A DNA stretch of 64,000 bases from Halarcobacter anaerophilus (GCF_006459125.1 NZ_CP041070.1:1488001-1552000); one strand, 5' to 3'; numbered from the stretch's first letter, positions 47,054 through 56,150 are shown. A program made the numbers and translations. Notes: a model not told the origin generated them from the letters alone.

Positions 47054-48669
47054 AACAGCAGCGACTCAAAGTATTAAAGCTCAAAGAAACAAAAGAGCTT
47101 AAACAAAGAGTTATAAAAGCTAAGATAAGAAAAGGTGGATGGGAAGGTTTTAGACTCTACATTCATGGAGTATTTGAAAAGGTCTATGGACGTTCTTTTG
47201 AAGAATATTGGTACCATGAACTAATCATAAGAGTTTTATGGAACGTAATAATAGGCAAAGAAAAAAGAGTGATTATAGAACTTGCCCCAAGGTTTGCTAA
47301 AACTGAACTTACTGTAAGACAGTTTTTATCATATGTTCAAGGAATAATGGATTTTGTAAAAAATCAATACTTTACTTATGGAGCAGAACTAACAGAAGAT
47401 ACAAGCGTTGATGTAAAAACTATTATGAAAAGTGATTATTTCAAAGACCTATTCCCAAAGAAAAAATTTAGTGACGACCAAAACAAAAAAGCAAACTGGA
47501 AACTCACAGACGGTAGTGAATATTTTGGCTCATCAATTGGTGGAGCTGCTACAGGTAAAGGTTCACATATAACAGTTATCGATGATAGTTTAAAAGCTGA
47601 TGATTCAGATAGTAAAGCTGAAAAAGACAAAGCATGGAAGTTTATACAAAATTCAGTTTTTACAAGACTTGAAAATGGCGGTGCAGTTATAAACATCATG
47701 CAAAGACTAGCTGAAGATGATGCAACAGGTAGATTTATGAAAGAGCAGGGTGTAAAAAATCATATCGGTGGAAATCTTGCAAGTGATAATGGAATGTGGA
47801 CAGTTATTACTCTACCTTTGATAACCGATGAAGATATTCTTTATGAATACGAAGATTTTAAATACTTTAGAGCTGCTGGTGAGATACTTCCAAATAGAAA
47901 CTACAAAACTAAAGAAGAAATAGATCTACTAAAAAGAGGTGTTTCAGAAAAAGAGTTTGAAAAACAATATAATCAAAATGTAAGCAGAGCAAAAACTGGC
48001 CATTTTAAAGAAGAGGATATCACTTACATAGCGGATATAGACCTACCCGAACAAAATTTTTATATTTTAGTTGATAATGCAGAGTCAACTAATGAAGGAG
48101 CAGATGATAGAGCTATTGCTTGTGAAGGATGGAGCATAGATGATAATAAAATAGAAATGTGTGTGATTATGGATGGTAAAAGGGGTAAATGGGATGTTTA
48201 TGGAACATCAAGACAACTCATTGAAATGATGATTAAGTTTCCTGAAGCTGCTGTATGGATAGAAGAAGCTGGAGGAGGAATTACCTTAATTGTTGTTTTA
48301 AAAAAAGAGCTACTGATTGAAAACACAAAAAGAAGAGCAAAAGGTAAACCTCCAATCAAAAACTCAATAAATGGATTTAAACCACCAAGAGAAATAAGTA
48401 AACAAGCAAAAATCAAAGACTATATGACAGCACCACATGAACAACACCAAATCAAAATATATAAAGGGTGCGATATAGATTTTCAAAAACAATACAAAAA
48501 AGAGCTATTAAGATTTGACCCAAGTAAAAAACAACAAACAGATAACTGTATAGATGCAGTTTCATCCGGTTGGTTAGTTGCAGTTCCTAAAAAAACTGTA
48601 ATCAAAGTAGTTAAAAAAGTAGCAAAAAGAAAAAAACCTAAAAAAGCTGGTAAATGGAGAGGAGTATAA
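47032..48669 (+). CDS. terL: Terminase large subunit
   Basis: Packaging ATPase and nuclease. ATPase: Walker A-like IIELAPRFAKTEL (83-92; A replaces the usual G), Walker B VIDDS and a coupling region. The nuclease part begins at ILVDNAESTNEGADDRA with further acidic residues (EEAGG, DNCIDAVS). 545 residues with a very basic tail (KKVAKRKKPKKAGK). Separated by 9 kb from the portal gene. Confidence 0.88.
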   Translation: MEKEQILEQQRLKVLKLKETKELKQRVIKAKIRKGGWEGFRLYIHGVFEKVYGRSFEEYWYHELIIRVLWNVIIGKEKRVIIELAPRFAKTELTVRQFLSYVQGIMDFVKNQYFTYGAELTEDTSVDVKTIMKSDYFKDLFPKKKFSDDQNKKANWKLTDGSEYFGSSIGGAATGKGSHITVIDDSLKADDSDSKAEKDKAWKFIQNSVFTRLENGGAVINIMQRLAEDDATGRFMKEQGVKNHIGGNLASDNGMWTVITLPLITDEDILYEYEDFKYFRAAGEILPNRNYKTKEEIDLLKRGVSEKEFEKQYNQNVSRAKTGHFKEEDITYIADIDLPEQNFYILVDNAESTNEGADDRAIACEGWSIDDNKIEMCVIMDGKRGKWDVYGTSRQLIEMMIKFPEAAVWIEEAGGGITLIVVLKKELLIENTKRRAKGKPPIKNSINGFKPPREISKQAKIKDYMTAPHEQHQIKIYKGCDIDFQKQYKKELLRFDPSKKQQTDNCIDAVSSGWLVAVPKKTVIKVVKKVAKRKKPKKAGKWRGV

Positions 48670-48670
48670 A

Positions 48671-49420
48671 ATGAGCAATGAAAAAGAAATTAGAGAAGCA
48701 TTTAAAAAATTGCTAGATAGTAAATTTCCAAAAGGTTTTACTTTTGATGAATTTAGTGGAGGTGCATTAAGAACTAGACCTGACTTAGCAACATTCCTAC
48801 CAAATCATATAGTTTTCACAGAAATAAAATCCAATAAAGATAATCTTTCACGATTAGATAACCAAACTGGAGACTATACCAAATTTGCTGATCATGTGTA
48901 TGTGATATTAGATGAAAAACATCATAAACAATGGTGGAGTAAATATAGAGATAAATATACTACGGAAACAGTTTATTTTTATAAAAATGAAAATTTTTAC
49001 TATGCAAATGAAAAATTAGATAGAGAAATTGAAGAGCTTTATTTTTATGAATATCCTAGCAATAATTCAAAAATATTAACTTTTTTATGGAAAGAAGAAA
49101 AATACCCATTTACCAGCTTTATTAAGGGGCGAACAAAAATATTAAATGATGAATTAGTCATTCAATCTTTATATACAGAAAGAGAAATAATTGATATGAG
49201 TCACTACATTCTTTATGACAGAGCAAAGAATAGAGCAGGTAGCAAATCAGGGAAAGCAATGACATATAATTGTGGATGGTATGATAGAAATATTCCATAT
49301 AAAGAACATAGACAATCATTATTTAATCAAATCAATTGTGAAAAAGCAAAAAAATTGAATAAAAAAGAACAAAAAATTAAACATAAATCTAGCAAAGATT
49401 CATTCCCATGGATAAATTAA
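48671..49420 (+). CDS. PD-(D/E)XK nuclease-like protein
   Basis: 249 residues with P37-D38 ... E51-x-K53 (RPDLA, VFTEIKS) followed by RLDNQ, the core of the restriction-type nuclease fold. The rest is unassigned. Located between terL and the likely small terminase, so a role in DNA maturation or exclusion is possible. Confidence 0.65.
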   Translation: MSNEKEIREAFKKLLDSKFPKGFTFDEFSGGALRTRPDLATFLPNHIVFTEIKSNKDNLSRLDNQTGDYTKFADHVYVILDEKHHKQWWSKYRDKYTTETVYFYKNENFYYANEKLDREIEELYFYEYPSNNSKILTFLWKEEKYPFTSFIKGRTKILNDELVIQSLYTEREIIDMSHYILYDRAKNRAGSKSGKAMTYNCGWYDRNIPYKEHRQSLFNQINCEKAKKLNKKEQKIKHKSSKDSFPWIN

Positions 49421-49430
49421 AGGAAATAAA

Positions 49431-50018
49431 ATGGCAACAGACCCAACACTAAAACTTGAAATACGAGCAGTTTATGAAGCAAACAATCTTAGCGTTGCAA
49501 AGGTTCTTGATAGATTCCCTAATTGTGAAGTCTCAGCAAAGACAGTTGAAAGCTGGGTAAATAACAAAAATGACCCATGGCAAAAGAATCGTTTCGTTGA
49601 CGAAAAAACAGCAATAGCAACTTTAGTTGAAGATACTCTTCCTATTGAAGATGCAAAAGAGATTGTAAAAAGTAAATTACTAACTACCCAAGAACCTCAA
49701 AAAAGCTCTACGGATATTGATTTTGAAGAGTATGGGAAGATTGTAGCAAAAGAGATTTGTTTTGATGTATTAAGTGCAAAAAATCTTCAAGCTCTTATGG
49801 GAGAAAACCTTTTAAGAGCTAAAAGGTTTGCTGATAAATCAAAAAATATAGGTACAAATGCAACTTATCACAATATGTTAACCACTACAGTAAAAACCTT
49901 ATATGGAGAAATCAAGCACATAAATCCAGGAACCAATAAAAAAGTTTATACAGATGAAGAATTAGAACAAAAAACACCTGAAGAGCTAGATATTATCTTA
50001 GAAGAGTTAGGAAATTAA
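49431..50018 (+). CDS. Likely terminase small subunit
   Basis: 195 residues. An N-terminal HTH-type segment (NLSVAKVLDRFPNCEVSAKTVESWV) suggests DNA recognition, followed by helices. Position between terL and capsid genes supports a small terminase. Similarity is weak. Confidence 0.5.
   Translation: MATDPTLKLEIRAVYEANNLSVAKVLDRFPNCEVSAKTVESWVNNKNDPWQKNRFVDEKTAIATLVEDTLPIEDAKEIVKSKLLTTQEPQKSSTDIDFEEYGKIVAKEICFDVLSAKNLQALMGENLLRAKRFADKSKNIGTNATYHNMLTTTVKTLYGEIKHINPGTNKKVYTDEELEQKTPEELDIILEELGN
49592..49605. promoter_or_regulatory. Dispersed palindrome site 5 (candidate parS)
   Basis: TTTCGTTGACGAAA in the likely small terminase gene, read as ttc-gtt-gac-gaa, a different frame from site 3. Confidence 0.55.
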
Positions 50019-50019
50019 C

Positions 50020-50433
50020 ATGACAAAGATATCTAAACACTATGGAAAAAGAACATGTATCTATGATGAAAATGAAGATAGAAGAGTTAGATGTCCTGAT
50101 TGGAGTTTTACAACTGGTTTTATAAAAAGATTAGAAGAGGGTGCAAAAGAAAATAAAGTTAGCAAATCAAAATACTTTGAATCTGTAGTACAAAATTTTT
50201 TTATACTAGAAAACCCAAATTTAATAATCGCTTCAAAAAGAGACTACAACCAAGTATACAAAAAGAAAAGGTCTCCAAATATGACTCTTCATCCACAAAT
50301 CATAGATGATATCAATGAATACTCTTCAAAATCAAGCCCAAGTGCTAGCAAATATATAGAACTGTTATTTTCTAGATACAATTCAAAATATGGATATGAA
50401 ATAGAGCTAAAAAACCTATTAAAATTTATATAA
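50020..50433 (+). CDS. Hypothetical phage protein of 137 residues
   Basis: Two similar helical halves with Ser-Lys-x-Lys-Tyr/Phe-x-Glu motifs (VSKSKYFES, SPSASKYIEL), suggesting a duplicated small DNA-binding-like unit. Follows the likely small terminase by 1 bp. No family recognised. Confidence 0.55.
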   Translation: MTKISKHYGKRTCIYDENEDRRVRCPDWSFTTGFIKRLEEGAKENKVSKSKYFESVVQNFFILENPNLIIASKRDYNQVYKKKRSPNMTLHPQIIDDINEYSSKSSPSASKYIELLFSRYNSKYGYEIELKNLLKFI

Positions 50434-50460
50434 ATAGTAGCTACTGAATATGATTTTTTA

Positions 50461-50478
50461 AAATACCCACCTAGTTTC
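50461..50478 (+). promoter_or_regulatory. Phage late-promoter-like element, copy 2
   Basis: AAATACCCACCTAGTTTC, identical to copies at 29417 and 57510, 52 bp before the scaffold gene start. A leader hairpin follows (TTTTTACAATTTC ... GAAATTAAAAAGG). Confidence 0.65.
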
Positions 50479-50530
50479 TTTTTTAAAATCTTTTTACAAT
50501 TTCCAAACTTGAAATTAAAAAGGACTAAGA

Positions 50531-51244
50531 ATGGCAGGTGAACAACCAAATCAAAACCAACCAGACCCAGCTACTACTTCAACTCCTAATAATACTACTC
50601 CACCTGAAAACAATCAAGGTGCAGATGAAAATCTTGATATAGCAACTATTGAAGATGGTATTAGAAAAGATGAAGCAAGACTTACAATTATGCAAGAGCA
50701 GTTTACAACTGCAACAGACAAAATCAATGATGAATTTGAAAGTACACTTGCATCAAATCCTAATTCACTTTTTTCAGATGAGGAACTTGAAAAATTAGCA
50801 AGTGATTCAAATATTGTTGAAAAAAATAAAATGCTAAGAAATAGATTTGAAAAATTCAGAGATGAAAAACTAACAGCAAAAAGAGAAGAGATTGGAAACT
50901 TTGAAAAACAGCTACAAGGAAGAAGAGGACAATTTGACATCTTAAGCGAATCAAATAAATTTTCAAAAGAAAATCCTGATGTAGATATGGAAGCTCTTGC
51001 AGAATATATCCAAGAAGATTTAAGTCCTAGAAAGAAAAAAGAGCTAAGAGATCAAGCTAAAACAAAATTTGATTTTCTAACTCTTGCAAATGAAGAATTC
51101 AAAAAAGCAAACCCTCCTGAAAATGAAGAAGATAAAAATTTACCACCAGATTTAAGCGGTGTAAATGGGGCTTCAGGAAACAACTCTTATTCAGATGACA
51201 TAGACAGAGAAAAATATCTTAAGTCAATCGGAATTGGGAGATGA
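50531..51244 (+). CDS. Probable scaffolding protein
   Basis: 237 residues, acidic, Pro/Asn-rich start then long coiled coil, directly upstream of the major capsid gene. C-terminus DREKYLKSIGIGR. Position and composition fit a scaffold that leaves the prohead. The motif TPPENNQG near the start recurs in the giant virion protein. Confidence 0.65.
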   Translation: MAGEQPNQNQPDPATTSTPNNTTPPENNQGADENLDIATIEDGIRKDEARLTIMQEQFTTATDKINDEFESTLASNPNSLFSDEELEKLASDSNIVEKNKMLRNRFEKFRDEKLTAKREEIGNFEKQLQGRRGQFDILSESNKFSKENPDVDMEALAEYIQEDLSPRKKKELRDQAKTKFDFLTLANEEFKKANPPENEEDKNLPPDLSGVNGASGNNSYSDDIDREKYLKSIGIGR

Positions 51245-51247
51245 TAA

Positions 51248-51442
51248 ATGGGCAATGGAATAACTCCTGAAGAAGATAGATGGGAATTAGAAAGAGATTT
51301 TGAGACTTTGACTAGAGCCGGTGAAATCATTGGTGATAAAAAAAGACTTGAAAAGGTGCAAAAGTTTGCAAAAGAGAAAAAAGACGAAGCTGACAAGATA
51401 CTTGATACTGACTATTTAAAGAAAATCGGCATCGGTAGATAA
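51248..51442 (+). CDS. Small virion-region protein sharing the scaffold C-terminus
   Basis: 64 residues, highly charged helix, ending DYLKKIGIGR, nearly the same as the scaffold's last residues. Lies 3 bp after the scaffold gene and 20 bp before the capsid gene. It could be a minor scaffold or capsid-binding peptide. Confidence 0.6.
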   Translation: MGNGITPEEDRWELERDFETLTRAGEIIGDKKRLEKVQKFAKEKKDEADKILDTDYLKKIGIGR

Positions 51443-51462
51443 ATTAATATAAAGGAAAAAAA

Positions 51463-52659
51463 ATGGCATCATGGGCAGAAACAGATCCAAAAGTATTACT
51501 AAAATATGGTAGAACAATCACGGCAAAAACAGTAGAGCTAAACTGGTGGAATAAATTTATGAACAATGACGAAGGTGCAGTTATTATGACTGACCTTAGA
51601 ACTGAAACACCAAACGAAGAAGGTGGTACGGTTAGAGTTTATTTTAGAGACCACATTGAGGGTGATGGTATTACAGGTAATCAAGATTTTGAAGATAATA
51701 TTGGTAGTCAAAATACTCTGTACCAAGATGTTGATTATGGAATCTTCGGTCAATCGTTGAAATCAAAAGCAAAAAAACTTGAATCTAAAATGGCAACAGA
51801 AACATTTAGAAGTAAAGCTCACAAAGATTTACCAAAATGGTTAGGTTTAAGAGACGATAGAATCATCACTTCAAAATTAAGTGAAGCTTGCACAAATGTT
51901 GTAGCTTGTAGTGCTGCTGACGGAGTTTATCCTGTAAATGTTACAGACTCTATTGGCGCAGTAGATTATTTTTCAACGGCAGCTATTGCTGAAGCTAAAA
52001 AAAGAGCAAAAAACGGTGTAGACGGTAATGGTGATGAGCACCCAATCGTAGAACCTTTTGTACTTAAAACAGTTACAAGAGAAGGTGGAATTACTGATTA
52101 TGTAGAGTTTTTCTTACTTGTTGTTGGTTCAAATGCTGCTAGACAGTTAAAAGAGGACCCATTATGGATTGAAGCTCAAAAAATGGCAAACAAAAGAGGT
52201 AGTGATAACCCAATTTTCACGGGTGCTCTTGGAGAATATGATGGTGTTATCGTATTTGAAAGAAGTAACTGGAATGCTAGAAAATCAGGGATTATTACAA
52301 CTGATAAATTAACTTCATATTCAGTAACAGTTGATGGTGAAACTACAACTTATGCAACAGGTTTTGATTCTTATAAAGGGACTGAAACATTTACAGATTC
52401 AGGAGTTGCAACTGAAACAGAGATTAACTTATTCTTAGGTGCAACTGCGGGGCTTAAACCTTTTGATGAAGGTTTCGATTATTATGAGGACCCAAAAGAG
52501 GGTGGTAGAAAACTTCTTATTGGTGCTGATAGAGGTACTGGTTTTGCTAAAACAAAATTTGTTGGTAAAACTACAGCAGAACAAGAGAGTGAATATCACA
52601 ATAAAGACTTTGGTGTTATTGCTATTGTTTGTGCTATTGATGGACAACCAGCAGCATAA
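51463..52659 (+). CDS. Major capsid protein
   Basis: 398 residues, resembling N4 gp56/DUF4043-type capsid proteins: TVRVYFRDHIEGDGITG near the start, KSKAKKLESKMATE, and DYVEFFLLVVG. AAGGAAAAA site. Next to the scaffold and upstream of head-completion genes, as expected for an HK97-fold coat protein. Confidence 0.8.
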   Translation: MASWAETDPKVLLKYGRTITAKTVELNWWNKFMNNDEGAVIMTDLRTETPNEEGGTVRVYFRDHIEGDGITGNQDFEDNIGSQNTLYQDVDYGIFGQSLKSKAKKLESKMATETFRSKAHKDLPKWLGLRDDRIITSKLSEACTNVVACSAADGVYPVNVTDSIGAVDYFSTAAIAEAKKRAKNGVDGNGDEHPIVEPFVLKTVTREGGITDYVEFFLLVVGSNAARQLKEDPLWIEAQKMANKRGSDNPIFTGALGEYDGVIVFERSNWNARKSGIITTDKLTSYSVTVDGETTTYATGFDSYKGTETFTDSGVATETEINLFLGATAGLKPFDEGFDYYEDPKEGGRKLLIGADRGTGFAKTKFVGKTTAEQESEYHNKDFGVIAIVCAIDGQPAA

Positions 52660-52673
52660 AATAAAGGATAACT

Positions 52674-53246
52674 ATGAGTAACAAAATTCATACTCCCAAT
52701 CTTAGAGCACTAAGATACAAAGGAGACTTTAGCAAAAAACTTTTCGAGGTTAGAGCAGATAAACTGCCTATCCTTGAAAAAGGTGATTTTGTTATTGTAG
52801 ATAAAATGACCTCAGTTTCTTTAAAAAGAAGAGGATTATTTGAAGAAGTTGAAATCTCTGATGTTTTCGTTGGCGAAAATAAAACATCTTTTAATTTTGA
52901 TGAATTAACTGATGAACAATTAGTAGAATTAGTTGAAGTATTAACTGATAGAGGAATCTTAAAGACTCAATCTTTAGTTCCAGAACAAGAAAATCAAGAT
53001 GATAATCCTTCAGCAGATGAAACTTTAGATGATATATCTGATGTTCCTGGTGATACAAAAACTGATACAAAAGATGAAGATAGTTTAGATGAAATTCCAG
53101 CTATACCAACAAAAGATGAAATCGACTCATTAAGTGATGATGATATAAAAAAATGGTGTACTCACTTTGGTATCACAATTGGTAGAAAACAAGTTGCTAC
53201 TTTAAAAGGACTTCTTTTACCATATCTTGCCGATACACAGGAGTAA
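52674..53246 (+). CDS. Head-region hypothetical protein of 190 residues
   Basis: Small N-terminal beta part, then a very acidic linker (about 85-150) and a short C-terminal helix-extended-helix (DDDIKKWCTHFGITIGRKQ) like SAP/LEM-type modules. Lies between capsid and adaptor genes; probably a head-decoration or head-tail protein. Confidence 0.55.
   Translation: MSNKIHTPNLRALRYKGDFSKKLFEVRADKLPILEKGDFVIVDKMTSVSLKRRGLFEEVEISDVFVGENKTSFNFDELTDEQLVELVEVLTDRGILKTQSLVPEQENQDDNPSADETLDDISDVPGDTKTDTKDEDSLDEIPAIPTKDEIDSLSDDDIKKWCTHFGITIGRKQVATLKGLLLPYLADTQE
52865..52878. promoter_or_regulatory. Dispersed palindrome site 6 (candidate parS)
   Basis: TTTCGTTGGCGAAA in the 52674 gene, read as ttc-gtt-ggc-gaa. 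Confidence 0.55.
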
Positions 53247-53252
53247 TAAAAT

Positions 53253-53873
53253 ATGCAAGCAAATGACATCTTATTAGCAGTTAGAAGTAGATTAAACGAT
53301 ACTACTGCAAAAGCTTACAGATGGAGTGATGAAGAGTTGATAGATATGATTAACTCTTCACTTGCAAATATGTCGGGGGAACTATTACTTTTTTCTCACC
53401 AAGAGATTTATACTATAAAAGAAAATGTAAATAGATATAAGCTACCTGAAAAATGTGTGAAAGTAATATCTGTAAATTTAGATAATCAACCGGTTATAAT
53501 AAAAAGCTTTGATTGGATGAGTAGAAATAAAAACACAATAGATGATGATAACTATTATGTTTGTATGGATGAACAAAGTTTTTTCTTGTATCCTGAAAAA
53601 CTATTAAAAGAGGATATGAAAGTTGAAGTTAATTATAACTTCATAGAACAAGTACTTACAAAGAAAGATAATATACCAATATCTTTAGTTGCAAAAAATG
53701 CACTACTTTTTTATACTATGCATTTAGCTTATCAAATTTATACAAGTGATAAAAACACTGGGAAATCAACACACTATTTAAATTTATACGGTAAAGAAAT
53801 TATTAGATTAAAAGCACTTTATTATAAAAATAGACACTCAAGAGGATTAAGAACTCCTTTTAGAAAGGTATAA
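53253..53873 (+). CDS. Phage head-tail adaptor protein (DUF6682-like)
   Basis: 206 residues; starts with a helical segment (RLNDTTAKAYRWSDEELIDMINSS) and a beta part (YKLPEKCVKVISV), typical of adaptor-like proteins that bind below the portal in podoviruses. Confidence 0.7.
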   Translation: MQANDILLAVRSRLNDTTAKAYRWSDEELIDMINSSLANMSGELLLFSHQEIYTIKENVNRYKLPEKCVKVISVNLDNQPVIIKSFDWMSRNKNTIDDDNYYVCMDEQSFFLYPEKLLKEDMKVEVNYNFIEQVLTKKDNIPISLVAKNALLFYTMHLAYQIYTSDKNTGKSTHYLNLYGKEIIRLKALYYKNRHSRGLRTPFRKV

Positions 53874-53874
53874 C

Positions 53875-54642
53875 ATGGCAGTAGTATTAAGTAATATATT
53901 AGATGATATAGATTCAATATCCGAAAAATTAAATACCAATGTCTTCTTAAAGACAGCAAGAGAATCATTTAAAGAAAATATTGAAGAGTATGATGTAGCT
54001 CCAGATGAAAAAGCAAAGATGATAGCTACTTATGAAGCTCAAGTATCTGTAGGTATGATTAGTGAAATAATTAAACTAGCTAAAGAGATGCCAGAACTTA
54101 TTGTAAGAGAAGAAAATATCAATAAAGATACAGAATTCAAAGAAGAGCAGAAAAACTTAACTATAGAACAAACAAAAGAAGTAACTGCACAAACTGCAAA
54201 TATCAATAAAGATACAGAAATCAAAGAAGAGCAGAAAAAAGTAACTGCACAGCAAGTACTTACCGAAAAAGGTAAAACATTACATATTGCAGAACAAATT
54301 ATGACTGAGAAATATAGACATAGAGATTTAAGAGCATCTACGGCAGTTAAAACAGCAAGTATGGAAGTTACTAAACAGCAAGCAAAATTTGAAGAAGCAA
54401 GAAGGTTTATTGCATTAAAAGCGAATACACAAAATGCATATATGAAAAAAGCAGATTATAAAGTACAAAATATGCAAGCCTTAGCAACAGATGATGATGT
54501 AACAATTAGTGCAGAACAAATGTCAGATGCAAAAACTACGATTGATAATATTCCTACAGATGCAATAACTTATACAACTGAAGTAAATATATCAGACTCA
54601 GGTATTGAAACAACAACTATATCACAAGTTGTAATCTCTTAA
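53875..54642 (+). CDS. Coiled-coil virion protein with internal repeat
   Basis: 255 residues, mostly helix. An internal 28-residue repeat (NINKDTE(F/I)KEEQK) arises from two 41-bp copies at 54115 and 54199 with one mismatch, period 84 bp. Sits between adaptor and ACP genes. No known family. Confidence 0.6.
   Translation: MAVVLSNILDDIDSISEKLNTNVFLKTARESFKENIEEYDVAPDEKAKMIATYEAQVSVGMISEIIKLAKEMPELIVREENINKDTEFKEEQKNLTIEQTKEVTAQTANINKDTEIKEEQKKVTAQQVLTEKGKTLHIAEQIMTEKYRHRDLRASTAVKTASMEVTKQQAKFEEARRFIALKANTQNAYMKKADYKVQNMQALATDDDVTISAEQMSDAKTTIDNIPTDAITYTTEVNISDSGIETTTISQVVIS
54115..54239 (+). repeat. 84-bp-period direct repeat in coiled-coil gene
   Basis: Copies 54115-54155 and 54199-54239 differ at one base in 41; a short GTAACTGCACA word follows each at the same distance. 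In frame, so it extends the coiled coil by four heptads. Confidence 0.75.
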
Positions 54643-54651
54643 AGGTTTATT

Positions 54652-54885
54652 ATGAGTGAAATTATTGAAACTATAAATAGAATATTAGTTGAAGAAAATG
54701 CCAAGCCTTTAAAAAATGAAAATGATTTACTAATTGACAGTGAACTTGACAGCTTTGGGTATGCAATTTTATGGATTGAATTGAATGAAGAATATAAGTG
54801 CTTCCCAGTTGAATATGTAAATGAAATAGACTATGAAACATATAAATTAAAAGATTTAATTGAAAGAATACAAAATGCAAGTTAA
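54652..54885 (+). CDS. Acyl carrier protein
   Basis: 77 residues with the ACP pattern: ENDLLIDSELDSFGYAILWIELNEEY, in which S34 of DSFG is the likely phosphopantetheine site. Helix lengths match classical ACP. It carries acyl chains as thioesters for partner enzymes. AAAGGT ribosome site. Its end overlaps the ketosynthase-like gene. A host ACP would not be expected inside a phage head-tail gene cluster, so this is a phage-borne copy. Confidence 0.82.
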   Translation: MSEIIETINRILVEENAKPLKNENDLLIDSELDSFGYAILWIELNEEYKCFPVEYVNEIDYETYKLKDLIERIQNAS

Positions 54886-55744
54886 AAAGTATTTTTATAA
54901 AACTGCTGACTTTTTCAATAAAGATAAAAAAGCAAGATATATTAGTGAAACACTTGGAAATAGAAACTCATATATGAATGAAGTTTTTTATAAACTTTAC
55001 AAAAAAGAGATAGAGAGTTTAAAAACAACAGGCAATACAGCACTTCTTTATATAGCTGGAGCTTGTGAACATCATTCAGCATCAAGAGACTGTATACAAG
55101 TTTTAAAAGGAGCTATGCCAGTTAAATCGCAGCTAGGCTATATTGCAAGTAAAACAGCAAAAAGAATGGGAAATATTTCATATCTTTCAATAAATGCAAA
55201 TGCATGTGCAAGTAGTCTATATGCACTAAAAGAAGCAAAAGAACTTTTAAATCAAGGCTTTGATGATGTTTTAATTTATGGAGAGGAATGGGTAGAAGAA
55301 GTAGAGCTTATGCTATTCAAACAACTAAATATAGATTTAGTATGTAGTGATGGATTTTTTATTCTTCAGTTAACTAATAATTGTAACAATCCAATAGCAA
55401 CAATAGAAAATGTAAATTGGATTTGGAATAATGATAAATCACCTTTTGAAGTAACTAAAGAGGGCTATATAAATTCTATGTTACCTTTTAAAGACAAGCA
55501 AATAGATTTAATAAAAATGCATGGTTCAGGAACTGCCCAAAATGATAAAGCTGAACTTGAAGCTATTAATGAACTATTTGAAAATATAGCAAGGATTGAA
55601 TACAAAAGTCAAATAGGACATTCACAAGGTGTTAGTACCGGTGTTGAATTATGTAAACTACTAGAAGAGCAGAAAGATAAGTCAGTTTTAGTAAATGCAT
55701 CCGGGCTTGGTAATTTTTATGGAAGCTGTTATGTTAGATTATAA
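54875..55744 (+). CDS. Beta-ketoacyl-ACP-synthase-like protein
   Basis: 289 residues, thiolase fold. The catalytic triad positions are visible: C111 in NANACASSL, H216 in MHGSGTAQNDKAE, and H249 in YKSQIGHSQG with K244. It is shorter than normal synthases (about 400), so loops or part of the dimer cap may be lost. It probably condenses or transfers acyl groups from the adjacent ACP. Start at the ATG 54875 inside the ACP end; a TTG at 54860 also exists. Substrate unknown. Confidence 0.8.
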   Translation: MQVKKYFYKTADFFNKDKKARYISETLGNRNSYMNEVFYKLYKKEIESLKTTGNTALLYIAGACEHHSASRDCIQVLKGAMPVKSQLGYIASKTAKRMGNISYLSINANACASSLYALKEAKELLNQGFDDVLIYGEEWVEEVELMLFKQLNIDLVCSDGFFILQLTNNCNNPIATIENVNWIWNNDKSPFEVTKEGYINSMLPFKDKQIDLIKMHGSGTAQNDKAELEAINELFENIARIEYKSQIGHSQGVSTGVELCKLLEEQKDKSVLVNASGLGNFYGSCYVRL

Positions 55745-56150
55745 AATTACTCCTATATCTGAAAATGATGCATATACTATAAATAAAACTCTGTTGAAAG
55801 AGCTAAAAGATAAAAGACTATTTAAAAACATCCTAATGCATATTAGAAAAGGTATAGCTATTAAACTAGAAGACAATAGTGAAATAGCCGGGTTTTGTTT
55901 AGCAAAAGAGTTTAATACACATTTTAGTCTAAGTTACTATTACATATATGAAAAACATAGAAAAAAAATTGGTTCTTTTTTCTTTTTTTCTCATTGTTTA
56001 ACTAAGATGAAAAACAAACCTATATATGTACAAAAAAATAAAAACTACAAAATGTATGAAAGATATTTTAATACTACTACACAAAAAGGAATTATTAGAT
56101 TTAAAGGATTAAGAGAGGACTCACAATGGGTGGAGTTGTTAAAAAAATAG
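55731..56150 (+). CDS. GNAT-like acyltransferase
   Basis: 139 residues; central strand-helix pattern GFCLAKEFNTHFSLSYYYIYEKHRKKIGSFFFFSHCL resembles the GNAT acyl-CoA/ACP site, with the conserved helix after the bulge. Overlaps the ketosynthase-like stop by 14 bp and the following virion gene by 25 bp. GGAAG precedes the ATG. It could transfer an acyl group from the ACP to a protein or other acceptor. Confidence 0.65.
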   Translation: MLDYKITPISENDAYTINKTLLKELKDKRLFKNILMHIRKGIAIKLEDNSEIAGFCLAKEFNTHFSLSYYYIYEKHRKKIGSFFFFSHCLTKMKNKPIYVQKNKNYKMYERYFNTTTQKGIIRFKGLREDSQWVELLKK

